NCBI GenBank assembly: GCA_029379385.1
Contig: CM055618.1
Span: 17,957,071-18,021,070, forward strand
Length of the DNA stretch: 64,000 nucleotides
DNA from: Quillaja saponaria
Lineage: Eukaryota; Streptophyta; Magnoliopsida; Fabales; Quillajaceae
Direction of reading: 5' to 3'
Shown here piece after piece: positions 1-12,551 of the stretch. Below the pieces are notes generated by a model. That model was not told the DNA's origin. It ran no database searches and saw only the letters and a program-made list of their open reading frames with translations. Every line of letters starts with the position of its first letter. Position 1 is the stretch's first letter. The position numbers were made by a program, and so were the translations under genes.

Positions 1-22
1 TTTCCAGATAGATGTCACCAAC

Positions 23-1682
<1,660 letters not shown>

Positions 1683-2017
1683 TTATTTTCCTGAGGGGCC
1701 GGAGATGGCATCTTTAGCAGACTCTAGGGTGGATTCCACAGCGGCGGCAGCACCAGCAAGGACACCACCGCTAGTGGTAGAACCCTTTGATGGATGCGGC
1801 TGGTGAACCACCTGCACATTCCTCTCTTCTTGGCCTTGCCCTGCTGATGAATGATAATCTTTGGTGTCCACCTTGCTTTCCGTTGCACCATTTATATTCA
1901 CAGTCTCGCTTGTCTAGCAAAGGCATTTATATAAACAACCTTAATTCATCCATGAGAACAATAAATGGGAAGAAGAAATGGCTACAGAAAATTTACCTTC
2001 CCAGTTTGTATATTCAT
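1683..2017 (-). CDS. Small Ala/Ser/Gly-rich hydrophilic protein, unrecognised
   Basis: Two exons, 1997..2017 (MNIQTGK) and 1683..1913, join in phase 0 across a gt...ctag intron to give an 83-residue protein. The start was chosen because this ATG ends in a good donor (AAG|gtaaat) and the acceptor keeps the frame, adding TSETV before the internal ATG. The body is hydrophilic and charged (ESKVDTKDYHSSAGQGQEER). It ends in an Ala-rich amphipathic stretch (VLAGAAAAVESTLESAKDAI) that resembles LEA-like small proteins. There is no signal peptide, membrane segment or cysteine. I do not recognise the family. Two ACGTG elements about 270-290 bp upstream would suit an ABA- or stress-responsive gene, but that is inference. 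Confidence 0.65.
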
Positions 2018-2280
2018 GTTGCACGGTTGAAGATGACCTGTTGCTTATCTACTATATGCTTCTTTGAGTGTTGAATTTATATTTGATGTTCCAATAATAA
2101 CTCTTCCTCCCTTCCCCCTGCTCACAAACGTATTGGTTGTCTCAGGGGACTTGGATGTTGATTACTCGGTCAATGAAGGACGATAAATTAGCCAAAATAG
2201 AAGGGAACTGTTGGAGTACTGTCAAAACTACATACTGCCAAACAGCCAAATATCACCCTTATATCCTCCAAATTATTTGT

Positions 2281-2306
2281 CACGTGTTGCCCACCCAGCA
2301 ACGTGG
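2281..2306. promoter_or_regulatory. Paired ABRE/G-box-like elements upstream of the small gene
   Basis: A perfect G-box CACGTG sits at 2281-2286 and a second ACGTGG core at 2301-2306, about 15 bp apart and 264-290 bp upstream of the start at 2017. Paired ACGT elements are typical bZIP (ABF/GBF) targets. They could also serve the EB1c 3' side, but the small gene is the nearest downstream target. Confidence 0.4.
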
Positions 2307-2752
2307 GCAATAATGCTGACTTAATACCATCAACTCATCTTGCCAATATTTGCGCAGGTTCACAACAAGCCCGAGTCATTTGATCAGGCACTTTATCTTT
2401 ATCATCCTTGTTTACACAAGTTATCTTTTTTGGACCAGATTTTTTACTTTTCTTCTAAATAAAAAATATGCTACTGTTTTACACAAAAGAAAACATAAAG
2501 GAGTCTTAACCATAGTTTACTTTCTAAAGCGAAAGTATTCTCAATTCAGCAGAACTTACATTATATTAATTTTTAAACAAAAGATCTTACAAATTCTAGG
2601 TAGACAATATCCGAGCAGTACAACCCCCAAGAACTTGATATGTACATATCCCTTGTCCATCGACCCAAAAAAAGGACTGAAGATACATAGATGTTTGGCC
2701 GGAACTATTTTGTAAATGTAGAAATTGAGAATACAACAGAAAAAAATACTCC
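2307..2752. other. Spacer with EB1c 3' UTR
   Basis: No coding signal is supported. Bases just below 2753 should contain the EB1c 3' UTR. The ORFs on both strands at 2350-2850 are low-complexity frames without family features. Confidence 0.4.
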
Positions 2753-4801
2753 TTAGTAACTCTTAAGAGGTGATCCATTACAGTGAACATCAGCAATATC
2801 AGAAAGCCTTTGCCTAGGAGATAAACTTGTGAGGCCGGCAGCTTCAACATCAAGATTCACAATATTCTTTCTCTTCTGAGTTTCTGAACTGGCTTTCTCC
2901 TCAGAACCCTCGGCAATAGGGCTCAATTGCTCTGCTGCCTTCTGATGCAGAGACACCATACCTTGAGCTTCAGCCACCACTGATGCATCATCGTCTGTAG
3001 CATACAGAATCTTCTGTATTGCTGCAACCACCTGGAAGAAGAATGAAAGTCACCAATTGCACGAAGGTATTAGTAATTTTATAGAGAATATACTATTACT
3101 AACTGATTCCCATTATTCAAGACTGACTCAAAAGTATGAAGTATGAAAATACAGTACCATTGAATGTTCTATCTCCGGAGTTTGGCACAATATCTCAATG
3201 TCCCTCAACTTGGCAAAGTAGAAGTCCCTCTCCTTCTCAAGGCTATCCACTGATAGTTTCAGTTCCGTAATCTGCAGTGAGATTGGTATAAGACCAAAGA
3301 TATATTTTTTTAAATATTGTTTCATAAATCCTAACCTCGAAGGAAGAATACCTGTTCATCATAAACAGGACCTCCGCTAGAAGGCCTTAAGGACTTTGCT
3401 GCCTCATTTGTGTTTGCAGAAGATACATCATTCTTTCGAGAATTATGGGAGGAATGAGATCTTGATGCAGCAGTCGGTCCCTTAGTTGATGTCTGAGACG
3501 GTGCAACTTTCTTGGTGACTTCTTTTCCTCCCTTGCAGACTTCTCTCCTTTCCAGAGGATTGTAACTGAGTGCAAGTAAAAAGCACCAACCATTAAAAAG
3601 AGTGAAAAAGGGTGTATAGATGCAAAAAGGCCTAGAAAATTTTAAAACAGGTGGACTTGGCACCTTATCATTGCTTATACAAACTTGGAGGGAAAAGATT
3701 AAACACTTAAATGCAGTTAAGTCGGACAGAGGAGTTGTGTAAACTTAAATCACTAGAGACAATGTAAGTTCACTAAGATGAATCTTATTAGTATGAAGAT
3801 GATATATACCATACAGAGTTTTAGCGGGCGGGTTGATAAAAAGATAATAGTATGCTGTCCCTCAAAATAGGTGGAACTTCATCTAGACTTTATTCCAATT
3901 GGGGTATGCTACTGAGATTCCCAATCAATCTCAAAACTCGCCCGATCATCAAAAGAATTACTGAATGCAAAAGTGGGCAATATTTGTCTTCCTATAAATT
4001 ATAACTTTACAATATACTTAAATACGAAAAAGAGAGAGAGAGAGAGCAAATAACATTACGCAAAGCAAAAACTAGATTTTAAATTACTTGTGCAGAAGGT
4101 CCTTGTTGACAGAGTCGCAGAATCTTTTCATCCATTGCATGAATTCCAGATTGTCCAGCGCCCTTCCTTTCACGAGTTTGTTAACCTCAATGTGCTAAAC
4201 CCCCAGTGGAAAATTAACAAAATCAGAGACAGCAACAAATAGGTTACAAATATTCAGACACAAAAAATTAAAAAGAAAAAAGAACCCTAGCTTAAAATCG
4301 AAACCAATTGATACATTAGAAACTATGAGATCAAAGACAACAATATCTGCATGATCTGAAATAAATACAGTGAGAGGATAAAAGGGAAAAAAGCAAGAGA
4401 TACAAACCTTGGTGATTTTGAGTTTATTAAAGACATCTTGAAGGACCTTGTAGTTCTGGATCATTTCGTACTCGGTTTTGGCGTCAAAGTTAACCTTGTG
4501 CATCGGCACCATCCCAGGATGAACCGCATCCATAAGCTGACAATGTACGGCTCCAGAACAAGCCTGAATATACAAGATCCAAACAAATCCGGTATTCTTC
4601 AGGAAAAAAATTCTGCTTTTAATTGAATGAGCAATTGGTCCAGAAAAATTCTGCTTTGGGGTTAGAGTTTTGATGGGAACCTATTATTATTACCTCTTCA
4701 ACTTTGGAGAGATTGAGTTGGAGGGCGGAGTTGATCCAAGCGAGAATTTCAGATCTACCCACGAAGTATGCCGAATCCATCATTCCGATATTCGTAGCCA
4801 T
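2753..4801 (-). CDS. EB1C: Microtubule plus-end-tracking protein EB1c
   Basis: EB1 proteins bind growing microtubule ends; the plant EB1c type is nuclear/spindle-associated. Six exons (4694..4801, 4408..4563, 4088..4194, 3352..3565, 3158..3271, 2753..3031) join with consistent phases to a 325-residue protein, the normal family length. Residues 1-130 form the calponin-homology domain, starting [20 protein letters not shown] and including [11 protein letters not shown] and [14 protein letters not shown] Ser/Lys-rich linker follows. The EB-homology coiled coil ([20 protein letters not shown]...[12 protein letters not shown]) begins near residue 196. The tail ends LKSY and contains [20 protein letters not shown], a basic tail of the EB1c subtype rather than the acidic EB1a/b tail. 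No defects were seen. Confidence 0.96.
4030..4046. repeat. (AG)n microsatellite in EB1c intron 3
   Basis: A run of about eight AG dinucleotides lies in the intron between exons 3 and 4 of EB1c. It is a simple repeat with no other visible role. Confidence 0.85.
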
Positions 4802-5549
4802 TTCTGACTTTCTTAGACAAACTTCACACACACGCAGTCTCTCTCTTCTCTATCTGGCAATTTTCTTTCTCTGATTCTTTCTAACGGCTTTGTGCAGACA
4901 GACAGAGACAGAAATTTTGAAATACCAGAGAGGAGCGGGAGATTTCTAGTTTTAAATTATATTTCGAAGCGAAACCGCTTGTCAAAATGTCGGTGCTGGG
5001 CTTTCCAGGATTGCGTCCATCTGTACTCGGCCCAGCCCAACAGGATTTCCCTCTCTCTTTTTTTTATCACACTTCCCCTTCCAAAATGATTAAAGACCAA
5101 AGAGGACAACAAGTCTAACTTCTAAAAATACCTAGTAACTAAAAAAAAAACACGGGCAAAAGCCCCAAGTATATTACTTTCTTTTCTGAGTCGTTAAGTC
5201 AATTTATACTTGAATTTAAGCTCAATTCGTTTCTTCTAATTTTAAGTTCGTATATGTGTAGTCTCTTTTTATCTAAAAAAAACATAAAACTATAATTTAC
5301 TGTAACGCTACAAAAGAGATTACAAAAATGAGTCATAGACAATTCCAACACAACAATTTTGGAACAAATTACAACCTTTCTATATTCCCAAATATTACTT
5401 ATTGTAAATAAAAGTGAATCTGTAAACAAGGCTCAAAGCCATGTATACCGATGTCAAATTGAATTCTACATCTGTTACCCATGGAATGATGTAAGTTTTT
5501 GGACAATTAGCTTAGGTCAGCTGCTAAATATATACCAATGCACATACAT
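4802..5549. other. EB1c promoter and 3' flank of the FAD oxidoreductase
   Basis: The part just above 4802 is the EB1c leader, with pyrimidine-rich CT repeats on its minus strand. A TGGGCC/TGGGCT pair near 5028-5040 is the site-II type seen in promoters of growth-linked plant genes. The remainder is AT-rich and shows no supported gene. Confidence 0.4.
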
Positions 5550-6961
5550 CTAGCCCTTCCCTCCCCCTACAAATCTGGCAGGACTAAACCTTTTAAGATC
5601 AACAATACTGGAATGTCCATCAATCACAAGCTCAGCCATTGCAGCCCCAGTGGCAGGACCATTCAGAATTCCCCAGCAACTATGCCCAGTAGCCACATAG
5701 CAATCCTTAACCCCTGGAATTTCTCCTATTATAGGCACATCGTCATCTGTACATGGCAAGAAGCAAGCTTGTTCGGCCTTCACTTGTGCCTCTCCTTCTG
5801 CCAAATGGCTTGACACAGTCTTAGCCACCTTCTTGAGCATCCGAATCGATTCTGGGTTGCCTGTAATCTGTTCTGGATCATCAGGCACCTCTGCCACCGC
5901 TGACATCCCACACAAGTACACCTCCCCTGACAATTCAAGTAATTGAACACTTCAGGGTCAGAACAGAAGGCATGAATTGCTCACTGTTTGGAATATAGCA
6001 GTTCTGCCACTTAAGAATTGATGATGGAATGGCATTTCCATACTCAAAACTCAATGCATTTGAAAGCTAATCAAGCATCTCATTAAGAATTTTCAGACTT
6101 AAATTACCATGTAAATCAATTAAATGGCCTCACACAGTCCTAGCCACCTTCTTGCCCACCTGAATCAATGGAAGATGGAGAATTTTGACATTAAATACCT
6201 GTGGGACGAGGGTACACTTCTGGGTCCATAGGTGGTCCTCCATGTGATGGATGGTAAGTAAGGAAAAGCGCATGAGGAGTTATAGCATCGGGTTCTTTAG
6301 GCTCCAAAACGATGCTATGTGCTTTAAGACTATACACTCTAAACATAGATGACAACAGCTCCAATTTACTAGACCAAGGACCCAGTGATAAAACCACAGC
6401 ATCCGATTCAATAACTCGTCCCCCTTCAAGCACCACCGATCTAACTCGGCCGCCCTCAACCTCCAGCCGATCCAATTTCCCAATTACAACTTCAACGCCG
6501 TAATTCTCGATTGCCTTGGCAATCAGAGTGCAAGTAAAGAGCTGTGGATGCACTTGGGCAGTAGTTTCCCTGCTCCCCATGGTTCTAGGGACTCGAGCCG
6601 GTCCATCCACCCAAGACGGTAGACTGGATGATTTCGAACCGGAGGGAGTGACCTCTGATTCGTTGAGGGTAAGGCTGAGAGTGGTAAGAGGCCTATAGCC
6701 GTAGGATCGGGGACCATCGAACTCTTCGGAAAGTGAACGGTGGAGATTAAAGCTGGTTCGAGCGAGGGAAGCAATCGGACCACCGTCGCACCAATCAAGA
6801 GCGAGAAAGCCACCGGCTTTTCCAGATGCAGCGCAAGCCACAGAAGACTTCTCGACGAGTGTCACGGCGGCTCCCTTCTTGGCTAGAAAGTAAGCCGTGC
6901 AAACTCCAATAACTCCGCCACCGCAGACAACCACTCGCTTTTGAAGTTGATGTTGCTCCAT
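5550..6961 (-). CDS. FAD-dependent oxidoreductase, DAO fold (TDA3-like)
   Basis: Two exons (6199..6961 and 5550..5926) join inside a Gly codon to a 379-residue protein. The N-terminal Rossmann fold is clear: VVVCGGGVIGVCTAYFLAKK at residues 10-29 has the GxGxxG dinucleotide motif, followed by VTLVEKSS with the acidic residue that binds ribose. Further on, the ATG-box-like segment VESDAVVLSLGPWS (written here IESDAVVLSLGPWS) and the C-terminal FAD-contact region GHSCWGILNGPATGAAMAEL are those of DAO-family flavoproteins. The closest class is the plant/yeast TDA3-like group, whose substrate is unsettled. No transit peptide is obvious. The start is the only upstream Met, directly before the fold. 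No defects were seen. Confidence 0.9.
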
Positions 6962-9900
6962 TTGTCATGATGAAGTTGAGGATGATTCAGTCAATGTAAC
7001 AGAAGAGAGTGCATTCTGGAAAATCGGGTCGGTCGGAAAATGGGCCTATCAGGGCACCCACTTCGGTCCAAACAATACTATCAGGCCCATTCATAACAAT
7101 TGCTCTAGGTAAAGCTAATACTATTACCAAGTACACAATTGAAATTCTGAGCCCATACATAGAGCGGTTCATTTTCGAATTTCACGCCAAAAATGTTGTT
7201 AATAATCTGATCTGATTATCTTTAAAATTCGAACTTTGACGTGTAAAAAAATTGATAATATTCCCTCTCCCCTTCCCCTTCCCTTTCATCAATATATATA
7301 TATGTTTGGTGTATATTGTTTCTCTTTCTCACTACCTTTTATTTTTTGTATTAGAAGATAAAGAATAATATTTAATAATAAAAGCAGAACAAATGGCTAA
7401 AGAGGATATTATTGTGAAAATTAATACTTAGTGCCAACCAGTCCATTTGCATGATAGCAGCTAGATTTGTATTTTGTAGGTGGTTTTGAATTCCACTAGC
7501 GCAGCTAGATTTGTAATTTGTAGGTCATTTGTTGAATTCAACTATGAAGAACTTATTTTCTTAGAAAAAAGGAGGGAAAAAATTAACTATGAAGAGCTTC
7601 TCTTTTGATGTTCTTAGCCTAATTATTCTTTTGCCCCAATCATATTTGATGTTGAAAGGTTTGAAAACCAATAATACTCGTACTCGATAATTATCTAATT
7701 ATTACATGACACATGAAATAGTCAAAATGTACCACTTTAATCTAAATTATAATTAAATTAATCAATATCTAATTATTATCTCATCATTATTACTGTGACA
7801 TATGATGCATTCTTATTGACCACACAAATTTTTATGATATAGCTAAAATTAAATTATTATATACCATCTCTAATTACAATTATGATTTCTCTCTATTGTT
7901 TACTGATTTGGTATCGAAATTTTCACAAATCTCTATAACCTGCTTCTCTTCCATGTCTTACAAGTTAGTCATGTCAAAAATACTTCAACAATATCAAATT
8001 CAATACTACAAAAATAAAAACAAAAAAATTAAAGAAATGTTAGAAAGCTTTAACTATTAGTTATTAGTATGTAGCTGCATAACTTTATATCGGCTTGGTA
8101 AAAATAAAATTAATCTCATGCAAAACTTGAATTAATTTTGCCCTTTATCTATGATGAATTCTAAATTTAAAAAAAATAATAAGGAAACCATTTTGAGTTG
8201 ATAATGTTTGAAATTTTAAGCAAATTTCCTTCTCTCCCTCCTCCTGTTTTTGTTGACAAAGTTTTGGGGTTCTCTAGTTTTGCAATTACTTGCCCGAGTT
8301 AAATTGGTTGCTACATCAAACAACCAATTTGGTATTCGTCATTATTTAAAGAAAGAGGTTTTGGTGGGGGTCACTTGGTGCTTAGCCTTAAAGAACAATT
8401 TCTTATCTCAAATTAGACCAAGTCTTGTACTAATTAAACTTCAAGCTATTGGAAACATATAATACTATTTGTATAATTCATTGACCCAAAAGAAAGAAAA
8501 TTATAATTAAGATTTTGATATTTATTTTCAATAGTGAATTGCTAGCTAAGTGAGACAAGCTTAAACGCGTTACATTTTTCTAATCTAATTTTATGTTTAA
8601 ACATATGAAATTTTCTTCTACAAATTATAAACAAAGAAACTTATTTTTAAGAAGAAAAAAAAAAAAAAAAAACTAATGATTAGTAATCTTGTTGAGTTAT
8701 CCTCATTTTATACATGACTCAATTGCATAACATATTAATAATATAATTTTATTAGTTACAATAACAACTAGGATGACAATAATAATTTTTAATTATAAAT
8801 TTATGAAATACTGTTCATTGATTATAACTAACAATTTTAAATAGTCAAGATGATATGATAATATTATATTTATAAGTTTTAATAAAGACTTTAAATTCAT
8901 ATAAGTTTGTTGTTATTGTAGTACTTAATAGTAAAACCCACCATAAGAATTTGGATTCTGATATTAATTATACTAACTATATTTAATGATTTATTTTCTA
9001 GATGATGTTAGCAAAAGCTTAAGATAAAACCCCATTAATATATGGTCCCAAAATTGACAACTGACCTAACCACAGATACAACAAAGAGAACATAGGGCTC
9101 CACCCTTTGACAAAAAGCCCACATCATTGAGGGGTCTATAGGCTCTCTCCAAATTATAGGTGTCGTGGTTTTTATTCACAGCCCATTATTCTTTAACCTA
9201 AATTCTGCTTTGATTTCATTTTTGTTTGTTTCTTGATTTTCTTCTCAACTGCCTTTGAAGTATGTGTTATTCTTGTTTGTTTTGTATACTTTTATAGTCC
9301 CAAAAAATGAGCCAATTTGTTAGTTTTCCTAGCTTAGCTTTACATCCACTAACTTATGCCAATTATTGAAAAAACTGAAAATTTTATTTTCCACTATTTT
9401 TAATTTCTTTTAAATCTACAATTGGTCCCTATTCTTTAGTTTAAGCAATTAATGGTTAGATATTAGTTAATTTTTATAATATTAGGTGGGTTTAGTTGCT
9501 GGATAAAATATTAATACAATTTTAATTATATGATAATCTACCAAAACTATTTTAATTAAGTAATATCTAATTATTTTAACATAATTTGTTAGAGATAAAG
9601 TGTTTTCGTGCCTCTCTTTTTTCATTTTTAAATATTTTATTTCAAGGAATTTTGTGAATTACTTGTGCATTATGTATTTTATGCAATGGGCCAGATTGTA
9701 CTTTGAATTTTATTATGTGAAGTGGCAAAGGTTTTACTTTAACCCAAACAATGTGTATTTTTCATTAATTTTTTAAATTAAAAATTTTTTAGTAGAAGTC
9801 ATCGAGAATTAATATTTATCAATTTTAATCATGGTATGAATCACTTATTTTTGACTAATCGTATAAATATTAATTGGGATGAGCATAAAATAATTAACTC

Positions 9901-10880
9901 ATTGTTAAATAAAAAATATTATATACACTTTACTTTTAAAGTAGATAAGCAGAAATATAGGTACAAGCTTAGATTCTATACTTCCATCAATATGTCTTCA
10001 ATTTCTACAGTTCTATGAGTAATGGCCGCTCTTTTTGAAAACAGGGTAAAGCAGGAAATTAAAATAGTAATTAATTGTAAAAGTTATCAAATATAAAGTA
10101 ATTTTTTAAAAATCTGTACCAAAATAATATTAAAAATTTAATTTGCTTTGCAAAACGCATAACATTAATCATACTTGAGTTTCATCAATCATAAGCTTCA
10201 TCCAATTCTTCTTCTTTTAATAAAAGAATGATAGCAGCTGCGCCACAAACTCTAACAAAGATAAGCTTAGCCTATATATTATACAAAAATAATAATCTCA
10301 TTCTTTAATTATGTCATTCTCATTCACAATGCATGCCATACAACTGTAAACTTTATAAAGAACTATATTTCTGTTAAATCTCTTTTAATAAAAATATACT
10401 AATCATACTTTTTTATATTAACTAATGAAACTTCAATCTCTTCAATATTATTTTTATTAAAGATTTTCAATCTCAATGCAAACACACGGCTATAATGTAG
10501 AATATCTTGGACCAATCTTGTTATTTATTCTAAGAATATATATACATCTGTCCTCACTCATAGAACTAATAATTTATTAAAATATAATTCAAGTAATGGA
10601 TTTGGGCCATGTATAATAACTTTGCCACCCACAAATTTAGTGGTCAATGCAGTGCTGCAGCCTCTTTGACCGTATATTTATATACACTAGAAACACTTTT
10701 AAAAATATTATTTTATTTTTATCTATCAACCTCATAAAATGTGACAATTATATGGAAAAATGAATTCATGTGCAATTATTTAATCTACTTAAACTTAAAA
10801 CAAAAGCACCCAAAAAAGTGAGCACATTCTTTTCCTTTACACCTTTAGGCAAGCAACTAAGCCTTAGCCATTAAGCACAC
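6962..10880. other. AT-rich intergenic DNA without supported genes
   Basis: About 3.9 kb of AT-rich sequence with short poly-A/T runs (for example about 8649-8671) and an (AT)n run near 7293-7303. The few open frames (8250-8462, 9836-10018) are short and lack domains or splice context. The stretch near 9040-9330 is less AT-rich and could be a promoter or non-coding transcript, but nothing decides this. Confidence 0.5.
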
Positions 10881-10888
10881 AGAAAGCG

Positions 10889-11374
10889 ACGTCGTAATAG
10901 TAACCTGGTCCATGGAAAAACACAGAAAGAAAAGCGAATTTCTATAAAATAAGTAACTTTATTTAGAAAGAAACAGAAATAGCAGTAACTAAATGCGTAA
11001 TAGCTGGCAAGGCTGGCCCATGACGTGGGCATCTTCAACGCTTATCTCATTGACGTTCAAAACGAGATCAGCAATAGTTTTCCAAATAAACAAGCCCCGA
11101 AACAGAAGAAATTGCCACGTCAAGGAAAAATATTTGGTGGGGTCCGCTTTCTTCATGACGTGTAAGAAAATCAGATTGGCAAACGGGGGGATTGTAAGCT
11201 GAGGAACCCCTCTCTCATCTGTCTGACGTTGTACTATCAAATTCTGATATCTACGTGGCATCGGTTGTCCCTTGAGGCTTTACCGGCTTGTTTAGTTTTA
11301 GAAGCAATTGTAATTCTTGTCGGTTTCAGTATACGTTGCCTAATAGATGATAATTACACCCACGTATTTCACGT
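10889..11374. promoter_or_regulatory. Cluster of ten ACGT-core motifs
   Basis: ACGT cores occur at 10889, 11023, 11053, 11117, 11158, 11226, 11253, 11333, 11362 and 11371. Several are in recognised bZIP contexts: TGACGTGGGC, GCCACGTCA, CTACGTGGCA and TTTCACGTGC. The segment is also less AT-rich than its surroundings. Such density is typical of a regulated promoter or enhancer, yet no gene is recognisable on either side for several kb. The nearest gene downstream on the plus strand is the MYB factor, beyond the copia insertion. Confidence 0.45.
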
Positions 11375-11411
11375 GCGTAAAATAATTTCAGTAAACATTT
11401 TAAAGTTTTAA

Positions 11412-12159
11412 TAATTGAACTTCTTGGTGACAAATTGTTCCATATCCATTACAATTCTCATTTTCAAATAATATTAAAATTCATAAAAAAAAAAATTAAG
11501 TATTTAATTGTTTTTTTTAATTAGAAAGAGCAATTCATTAATACAAAAGGTAAGGCATATCATAATTTTAACAAAGTGACCTGATATATCATAATGTTAT
11601 TTATAAACACATTATTGCGAGGGTACATTGATAATTTAGTAGTGACTAGTGGGTAAGTAGTTGCTTCATCGATGCAAGTTCCAGGTGGGTCTCCTTTGCA
11701 CTATGTTCCACTAGGCACACGTCCTACGGTCTGAAAATAGATTAATATTAAATAAATAAACACAAAGATGTCGATGATATAAGGCTCCAAAGCAAAACAT
11801 AAAATCAATAAATTAGAAAGATGTCGGTTTGTGTTATACTTACTGAAACTTTTCTCCACGTACGGTTAGAGTACTGATACGAAAGTACAGACTCTATTTT
11901 CTTTGTAACTTTTGTTAGTTTAATTAATCATCTTAGTATCTTTTATATTCTTCAACAATAAGTTATATGATTTGAAATAAAAGATTGGCGACATTTTATT
12001 TAGAATATGCTACTTTTTTTTTCTTTTTTTCAATTTCATCCATTATTGGGTTGCATTTATTGTAATATTATTTAGATATTATAAATTTAGTAAATATTTA
12101 CATTCCTTTAATTTATTAATTTTGTATATTGGTTGATATGATAGAGTTTAGATGCACAT
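11412..12159. other. AT-rich spacer before the retrotransposon
   Basis: AT-rich sequence with poly-A and poly-T runs. No gene, RNA or repeat was recognised. Confidence 0.4.
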
Positions 12160-12164
12160 TAGAT

Positions 12165-12424
12165 TGTTGGTTGAATAAGTCAGTATGTTTGTTAAGATTT
12201 TTTCTCATCTTACCTGGTCTTTAGCAGTCTATCTAGTTTGTTGAGTCTGTTTCATTCAGTTCCTGTTATTTTGCTTAGCTCAGTTTGTTTTGACTTTCTG
12301 TTAATGTAATGGTCTATATAAAGAGACAATACTTGATTCAATAAATAAAACACATAACAACAGTTCTTTCTTCTTCCTCTGCCTTACTATAAAGTTTTCT
12401 ACTTGCAACTTTGAATCTGTAACA
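12165..12424 (+). repeat. 5' LTR of the copia element
   Basis: Begins TGTTGGTTGAATAAGTC and ends TGTAACA, the TG...CA form. It contains a TATA box (TATATAAAG near 12315) and an AATAAA signal (near 12341), so the transcription start and poly-A signals are intact. Confidence 0.93.
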
Positions 12425-12425
12425 G

Positions 12426-12438
12426 TGATATCAGAGCC
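12426..12438 (+). other. Primer-binding site (initiator Met tRNA)
   Basis: TGATATCAGAGCC directly after the 5' LTR matches the usual copia site TGGTATCAGAGCC with one mismatch. Confidence 0.8.
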
Positions 12439-12551
12439 AAGGTTGAAACATTAAGGGCAGAGAAGACCTGTGAGTGTAGTGAAATCTGAGAGTAAAAAGA
12501 AAGACTGTGTAGCAGCTAGTGTCTTTTGATTGCAGTAGCAAAATATTGTTG

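Noticed and set aside
6191..6813. Other-frame ORFs over the FAD oxidoreductase
   Set aside because: Frames on both strands overlap the intact DAO-family exon and have no features of their own.
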